This document shows, in pieces, positions 62,710 through 64,000 of a DNA stretch of 64,000 nt. Made by a program: the position numbers and the translations under genes. The DNA comes from Pseudoxanthomonas kaohsiungensis (GTDB lineage: Bacteria > Pseudomonadota > Gammaproteobacteria > Xanthomonadales > Xanthomonadaceae): NCBI RefSeq assembly GCF_010211765.1, contig NZ_PDWO01000001.1:62001-126000 (forward strand). The letters are read 5' to 3'. The number at the start of each line of letters is the position of its first letter. Within the stretch, counting starts at the first letter, position 1. Under the pieces are notes generated by a model. It was not told the origin of the DNA and did no database searches. It saw only the letters and a list, made by a program, of their open reading frames with translations.

Positions 62710-62897
62710 GCGGGTCCGGGTGAAATTTTTCGATTTACCCGGTTTTTCCGCTGCCGCCTGCCGCTGCGCCACCGTGGCGGTTCGCCCGCCGGTACCGGTA
62801 ACGGCACCGGCATCGGGAAATTTAGTCCGGCTTGTCTGGCCAGGAGAAGGACACGGCAAAGGCTGGAGCGCCGGTGGTGGTCGGCTCCGGTCGGAGC

Positions 62898-63002
62898 CGC
62901 GGTGGGCCGGCGGTGTCGCGGCCGCATCGGCGGCACATCCCTGTGCCGACGATCCGGCGCGGACATCCCTGTCCGCTCCCGCGACACCCCCGGCCCACCG
63001 CG
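62898..63002. repeat. Nested palindromic element between flgL and fliC
   Basis: Outer 23-nt arms (62898-62920 and 62980-63002) are complementary with one mismatch. Inside lie two similar hairpins, GGCACA-TCCC-TGTGCC (62932-62947) and GCGGACA-TCCC-TGTCCGC (62959-62976), both with a TCCC loop. The whole could fold as a three-way junction. It is unlike the TGTAGGAGCC repeats beside it, and no gene is found in 62710-62897 either. Confidence 0.75.
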
Positions 63003-63039
63003 TCTTCGGAGCGCTTCGAAGTCGTCGCTTCGTTCTCGA

Positions 63040-63510
63040 TGTAGGAGCCGATTCGTCGGCGACCCGAGGCCGTCGGCACAGCCGACGTCTTCATTGTTTT
63101 CGCGCCCGGTCGCCCATGAGGATGGGCTCCTACAGGGAGCGGCAAACGACGCGGTCATCGCGTGCCTGACAGACGAAGCCACAGCCATCCAGGTCGCCCG
63201 AGGACGTCGGGTCATGGGGCCCTTCATGTAGGAGCCGATTCATCGGCGACCCGACTCCGCCGGCACAGGCGACACCTTCATGAGTTCTGCGCCCGGTCGC
63301 CCATGAGGATGGGCTCCTACAGGGAGCGACAAACGACGCGGGTCGTCGCAGGCCTCCCAAACGAAGCGACAGCCATCCAGGTCGCCCGAGGACGCCGGCT
63401 CGTGAGGCTCTTCCATGTAGGAGCCGATTCATCGGCGACCCGAAGTAGTCGGCACAGGCGACGCCTTCATGGTTTTCGCGCCCGGTCGCCCATGAGGATG
63501 GGCTCCTACA
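63040..63510. repeat. Three tandem TGTAGGAGCC...GGCTCCTACA elements with conserved linkers
   Basis: Copies at 63040-63134, 63227-63321 and 63416-63510 (95 nt each) have the same ends as the cluster at 8557-8938. The linkers (about 92-94 nt) are also similar to each other (GGGAGCGRCAAACGACG... and AGCCATCCAGGTCGCCCGAG), so a unit of 187-189 bp was duplicated. One base change per copy in the arms (ATTCGTCGG versus ATTCATCGG) shows some divergence. Confidence 0.9.
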
Positions 63511-63779
63511 GGAAGCGGCAACCGACGTGGGTCGTCGCAGGCCTACCGAACGAAGCGGCAACCATCCCGGCGGCCCCGACCGACGCCGAGGCTCCGGCTT
63601 CGGGCCGATCGGCGGGCACGCCCCGTCGCCAGCGGCACGTTCCGGAGCCGGTGCTTTCTTGGCTCACGCGCTGCGGCCCGTGCGGCCTTGCAGCCATGCC
63701 GGAGCGTGGCAACAAGGAAGAAGCGGAAGAACATCGCAGCGGACTGCGCCTTCCGATGCCGGATGCGGTCGAAGCCGCG
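63511..63779. other. Intergenic region between the repeats and flgL
   Basis: No gene, promoter or clear terminator is recognised in these 269 nt. The beginning repeats part of the linker of the adjacent tandem units (AAACGACG-like, AACGAAGCGGCAACCATC), suggesting a decayed fourth linker. Confidence 0.4.
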
Positions 63780-64000
63780 TCAGCGCAGCAGGTTGAACAG
63801 CGACAGGCCCTGCATGCGGGTGAACACCGTCTGCGCGGTCTGCAGGGCGGTGCTTTCCAGCTGGAAGCGGGTGATCGCCTCGGCGTAGTCCAGGTCGCGA
63901 AGCTCGGAAAGCGTGCCCTGCACGGTCACGTCGTTGGCCTCGCGCACCGCGCCGGCGTCGTCGATCGCGGCCAGCTGCGCACCGCCGGCGGCGCGGGCGT
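63780..64000 (-). CDS. flgL: C-terminal part of hook-filament junction protein FlgL
   Basis: The last 73 residues of a flagellin-like protein read off the right edge of the window: DLDYAEAITRFQLESTALQTAQ and TVFTRMQGLSLFNLLR, stop TGA 63782-63780. This D0 helix, with the LxxLNLL-type end, is typical of FlgL (HAP3). FlgL links the hook to the FliC filament; the gene order flgL-fliC is usual for xanthomonads. N-terminal part lies outside the window. Confidence 0.9.
   Translation of the reverse strand, partial: ARAAGGAQLAAIDDAGAVREANDVTVQGTLSELRDLDYAEAITRFQLESTALQTAQTVFTRMQGLSLFNLLR

Noticed and set aside
63040-63510. Possible CRISPR array beside flgL
   Set aside because: Same repeat family as at 8557-8938, with repeated linkers of about 93 nt and no cas genes.

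Overview
The window comes from a high-GC gammaproteobacterium, very probably a member of the Xanthomonadaceae/Lysobacteraceae (Lysobacter, Luteimonas, Pseudoxanthomonas or Xanthomonas type). The evidence is the strong G/C bias at third codon positions, the gene order rpoN-vemR-fleQ inside the flagellar locus, the single polar-flagellum regulators FlhF/FleN, and the dispersed TGTAGGAGCC...GGCTCCTACA intergenic repeats. Genus cannot be fixed from the sequence alone.

Left part (1-27658) is ordinary chromosomal housekeeping and accessory sequence in small units on both strands: two VOC-fold proteins, an exported amidohydrolase, an HExxH metallopeptidase-like protein, a DUF2200 protein, a DUF2975/XRE-HTH/membrane-protein operon with a 31-bp palindromic operator, two short-chain dehydrogenases, a QEGLA-motif (TIGR02421) protein, a PAS-GGDEF diguanylate cyclase, a TonB-like protein, a SemiSWEET-like protein, an isochorismatase-family hydrolase, an LD-carboxypeptidase, a DUF885 protein, a flavoprotein oxidoreductase, an acyltransferase, a YciI protein, an M14 peptidase, an HDOD protein and a BlaI/M56 repressor-sensor pair. 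Three repeat clusters (206-423, 8557-8938 and single elements elsewhere) separate these genes.

Right part (27701-64000) is one continuous flagellar/chemotaxis locus, all on the minus strand. Read in the direction of transcription it runs flgL (cut by the window edge), fliC, fliD, fliS, a FliT-like gene, a small gene, a PilZ gene, a LuxR-type response regulator, rpoN, vemR, fleQ, a 950-residue glycosyltransferase, fliEFGHIJK, fliLMNOP, a 500-bp insertion, fliQR, a membrane GGDEF/EAL protein, flhBA, flhF, flhG(fleN), fliA, cheY, cheZ, cheA. Most junctions are 4-nt overlaps (ATGA/GTGA/TTGA), so translation is coupled over long stretches.

Promoter motifs readable in the sequence suggest the usual hierarchy: FleQ plus sigma-54 at fliE, fliL, flhB and possibly fliQ (GG-N10-GC elements), then FliA at fliC, fliD and the EAL gene (TAAA-like, 15-16 nt, GCCGATAA-like). 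Cyclic-di-GMP proteins (one GGEEF cyclase, one membrane EAL protein, one divergent PilZ protein) and VemR would tie motility to second-messenger signalling.

No rRNA, tRNA, CRISPR array, insertion-sequence transposase or prophage gene was recognised. No wholly new multi-gene system is evident. The most unusual items are the insertion that splits fliP from fliQ, the glycosyltransferase coupled to fleQ, the duplicated acidic motif in the CheA linker, the methionine-rich coiled-coil tail of the M56 sensor, and the nested palindromes between flgL and fliC.
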